Source: Amorphochlora amoebiformis (Eukaryota > Cercozoa > Chlorarachniophyceae). From it: a DNA stretch of 64,000 nt. Where the stretch lies: NCBI GenBank assembly GCA_054601695.1, contig BAAHQB010000083.1, positions 124,001-188,000 of the forward strand, given 5' to 3'. The notes beneath the pieces were generated by a model. It had not been told where the DNA came from. It saw only the letters and a list, made by a program, of their open reading frames with translations, and did no database searches. Numbering within the stretch: position 1 is the stretch's first letter; every line of letters starts with the position of its first letter. Below, one piece after another: positions 37,735-64,000 of this stretch. The position numbers and the translations under genes were made by a program.

Positions 37735-37874
37735 TATATATATGTATATGTATATACATATATGTATATTATATATATGTATATATGTGTGTGTATATGT
37801 ATATATGTATATGTATCTAACATGTAATGTGAAATATTTAATGTAAATATGTAATATATTAACCCTAATTGCAT

Positions 37875-37955
<81 letters not shown>

Positions 37956-37974
37956 ATATATATATATATATGTA

Positions 37975-38010
<36 letters not shown>

Positions 38011-38857
38011 CATCTAACATGTAATGTGAAATATGTAATATAAATATGTAATATATTAAACCTAATTGCATCCGTAACTCTCTTAAGATCCGAAGTCCGC
38101 CGGAAGGCCAGAGAGGCATTCCTACCAAACTATAACTCTAACCCTAACCCCAACCCTAACCCTAACCCTAACCCTAACACCCGCTTTTTGTACATCCAAA
38201 CCTGGTATGACTGAAGCTGCCAAATTAAGATTAATATTTTTTTTTGGGTTTAAATCCGTCAACAAGCTTGTTTTTAAACCCTGTTAATACACTCACTCGC
38301 TTCGCCCTATCAGAAAGCATGTTTAGCCTATCAAGAAACTACCTTAATTAATACTATCAACAAACTCTGCCGACAAAGCTTCCTACCTGTGTTAACTACC
38401 CCCTTATTTACAAACTCCTCTTTTAATTAACCGTGTTGACAACTCGCTGTTAGCTAACAGCTTGTCAACTAATTGTATGTATATGGTATACATGTTCCGC
38501 AAAGAATGCCATAATAGCCCTCTCCACAGGCCGTCTTTCCCTTCTCCACGTTCCTACCCACACACCTAAACCAATATGCTACTTAATATGTAACTATATT
38601 TACATAACATATCTACATATCTACATATCTACATATATATATAACTGACCCTTGTTAACTAAGTCACTTTACCCTCTCAACGAACCTGTTAACCCTATCA
38701 ACAAATCTCGCTAACTGACCCCTATCAATAAATGCTGGTCACCTTTCCAACAAAAAGGTTGCTGACACCCTATGACCCTAATCCACCGATGGAGAAGGGG
38801 GAGACATGTATCAAGTTTGATGCTTACATTTTTGGAATCATAGAATACATGAAATGA

Positions 38858-38935
<78 letters not shown>

Positions 38936-39000
38936 AATGTATGTAACAAACGTTTATCGAGTATGCTCGGTTGGTTTCAAAAATGATGAATTTTACTTAG
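37456..39000. other. No recognised gene; repeats and unique sequence
   Basis: 37575-37665 has about five copies of a TCGCACTTTTATCTCTCTT unit. 37690-37990 is TA-rich. A ~60-base segment ACATGTAATGTGAAATAT..ATTGCATCC occurs at about 37818-37877 and 38015-38073. 38135-38180 is a CCCTAA array. 38185-38860 is unique sequence with CTGTTAAC/TATCAAC motifs. 38863-38935 is TA. Earlier exons of the gene at 39001 are probably here but could not be joined. Confidence 0.6.
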
Positions 39001-42253
<3,253 letters not shown>

Positions 42254-42305
<52 letters not shown>

Positions 42306-42343
42306 AATGAGAACGATACAAGCGAATGGGTTAAGATGTACAC

Positions 42344-42395
<52 letters not shown>

Positions 42396-42719
42396 TATAT
42401 ACATTACATATACAAACAATTCTCACACATACATTCATCTAAGCATTCACACACACACACACACACATCCAATCAGAAACACGCACACATAAACAAACAA
42501 TCACACCCACACCCGCATGCATACATACATACCCCCCCCTTCTTTCCCCCCCTCCCTTGGCCTTGGAATCAATCCCAAAAACCATTGGAAAAAAACCGAA
42601 AAATTCCCAATCGGACACAGCCCAACTCCCGCTCTCGAAACCCCAAAAAGTCCCATCTCTCCCCCCCCCTCCCCCGCTCTCGTATTCCCAACCCTAACCC
42701 CCCTTCCACCCCCGCCTCC
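42254..42719. other. Intergenic and 5' flank of the coiled-coil gene
   Basis: It contains a second copy of the upstream gene's last exon end (42303-42347), TA and CA runs, then from 42480 C-rich unique sequence with a few CCCTAACCC. In-frame codons run from an ATG at 42585 into the next gene, giving a Pro/Arg/Asn-rich extension. I treat it as 5' UTR but cannot exclude an earlier start. The opposing 123-codon minus-strand ORF is a shadow. Confidence 0.55.
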
Positions 42720-57684
<14,965 letters not shown>

Positions 57685-58034
57685 GTGAATTTTTTTGGGC
57701 GTTTTAGTGTCTCACCGGGAGGATCTAGGATCTATCTCTCTTTTTTGTTTTTCCTTTTCTCATTCGTTTTTTTTTTGGTTCTCTTCTCTCTCAACTCGAA
57801 AATTTGATTTTTTTTTTTTTTTTTGAATTCTTTTCGTGTGTCGAGATGTGTCTTTTGTCGGTCCTTCCTATCAAGAGCTCTCTCTCTCTCTCTCGCTTTT
57901 TTTTTTTTTTTCAAACTCTTTACTGTTGGCGGCGAATTGGGGGGTTCTACTATGCTTACTCGATCTCTGTTTCTCTGTCTGTTTTATCTCTCTGTCTTTC
58001 TTTTCCTCTCTGATGTATTGACCATGTTGATATA

Positions 58035-58072
<38 letters not shown>
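57685..58072. other. Region between coiled-coil stop and first fimbrin exon
   Basis: 388 bases with TTTTTTT and CTCTCTCT runs, then (TA)n before the acceptor ATATCAG. If two genes are present this must contain a 3' UTR, a promoter and a first fimbrin exon with its ATG. ATGs occur at about 57846, 57952 and 58013, but none gave a convincing in-phase leader. The lack of an obvious start favours considering a fusion. Confidence 0.5.
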
Positions 58073-63860
<5,788 letters not shown>

Positions 63861-63869
63861 GTAAATTAT

Positions 63870-63937
<68 letters not shown>

Positions 63938-64000
63938 ATATATATATATATATATATATTATGTATATATATATATATATTTGTGTGTGTATATATATAT
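63861..64000. other. TA-rich intron continuing past the window
   Basis: Donor GTAAAT at 63861 begins a TA-rich intron of the fimbrin gene; nothing else is seen before the edge. Confidence 0.8.

Overview
This is nuclear DNA from a eukaryote, almost certainly a plastid-bearing protist (an alga or a relative that kept a plastid). Its genes are cut into many small exons (about 20 to 320 bases) by introns dominated by (TA)n. The introns have GT-AG borders, with one probable GC-AG case. TAA, TAG and TGA all appear to end proteins, so the standard code fits. One gene, a class II DAHP synthase, carries an N-terminal hydrophobic segment plus a basic, Ser/Arg-rich stretch of the kind seen on proteins sent to complex plastids. 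Telomere-like TTAGGG/CCCTAA arrays occur throughout, but inside introns and between genes rather than as a chromosome end. I cannot name the organism.

The long Tyr-Ile ORFs are translated (TA)n and the Ser-Leu or Arg-Glu ORFs are translated (CT)n. The real genes only appear when short exons are joined by splice site and phase. I traced eight. (1) Minus strand, 4697 to 881: an unidentified basic, Ser-rich protein, ten exons in phase except for the tentative last. (2) Plus, 10120-20628: a DHRS7-like short-chain dehydrogenase/reductase with TGxxxGxG and YxxxK motifs. (3) Minus, 22673-21049: a complete six-exon coiled-coil protein of 257 residues. (4) Minus, 35646-24640: class II DAHP synthase, entry enzyme of the shikimate pathway, 17 exons that sum exactly to 544 codons plus stop. 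(5) Plus, 36006-37455: an EF-hand protein, head to head with (4). (6) Plus, 39001-42253: an unidentified protein, 5' end unresolved. (7) Plus, 42720-57684: a 23-exon coiled-coil protein, also 544 residues. (8) Plus, 58073 to beyond the right edge: a fimbrin/plastin-type actin-bundling protein (first calponin-homology domain and start of the next). Genes (7) and (8) could be one fused gene, because an in-phase donor lies just before the stop of (7).

Three layout features stand out. First, many exons are accompanied by tandem copies of one exon half together with its splice site, separated by (TA)n: acceptor plus 5' half upstream, or donor plus 3' half downstream, and never a whole exon. Second, nearly every telomere-like array reads CCCTAA on the sense strand of the gene it sits in, whichever way that gene points. 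It often runs up to the 3' splice site, so it supplies repeated CTAAC (branch-point-like) motifs and a pyrimidine tract. Third, one ~90-base core flanked by such arrays occurs in an intron of gene (1) and again in an intron of gene (7), 49 kb away, in the same sense orientation. Together these suggest introns that spread and grow from a small set of repeats.

Other repeats include a ~1.7 kb 15-bp minisatellite (7430-9165), a 74-bp array (50640-51300), several CT-rich minisatellites, and a recent 213-bp-period duplication (24143-24560). The stretches 4698-10117, 22674-24639, 37456-39000 and 57685-58072 hold no gene I can recognise.
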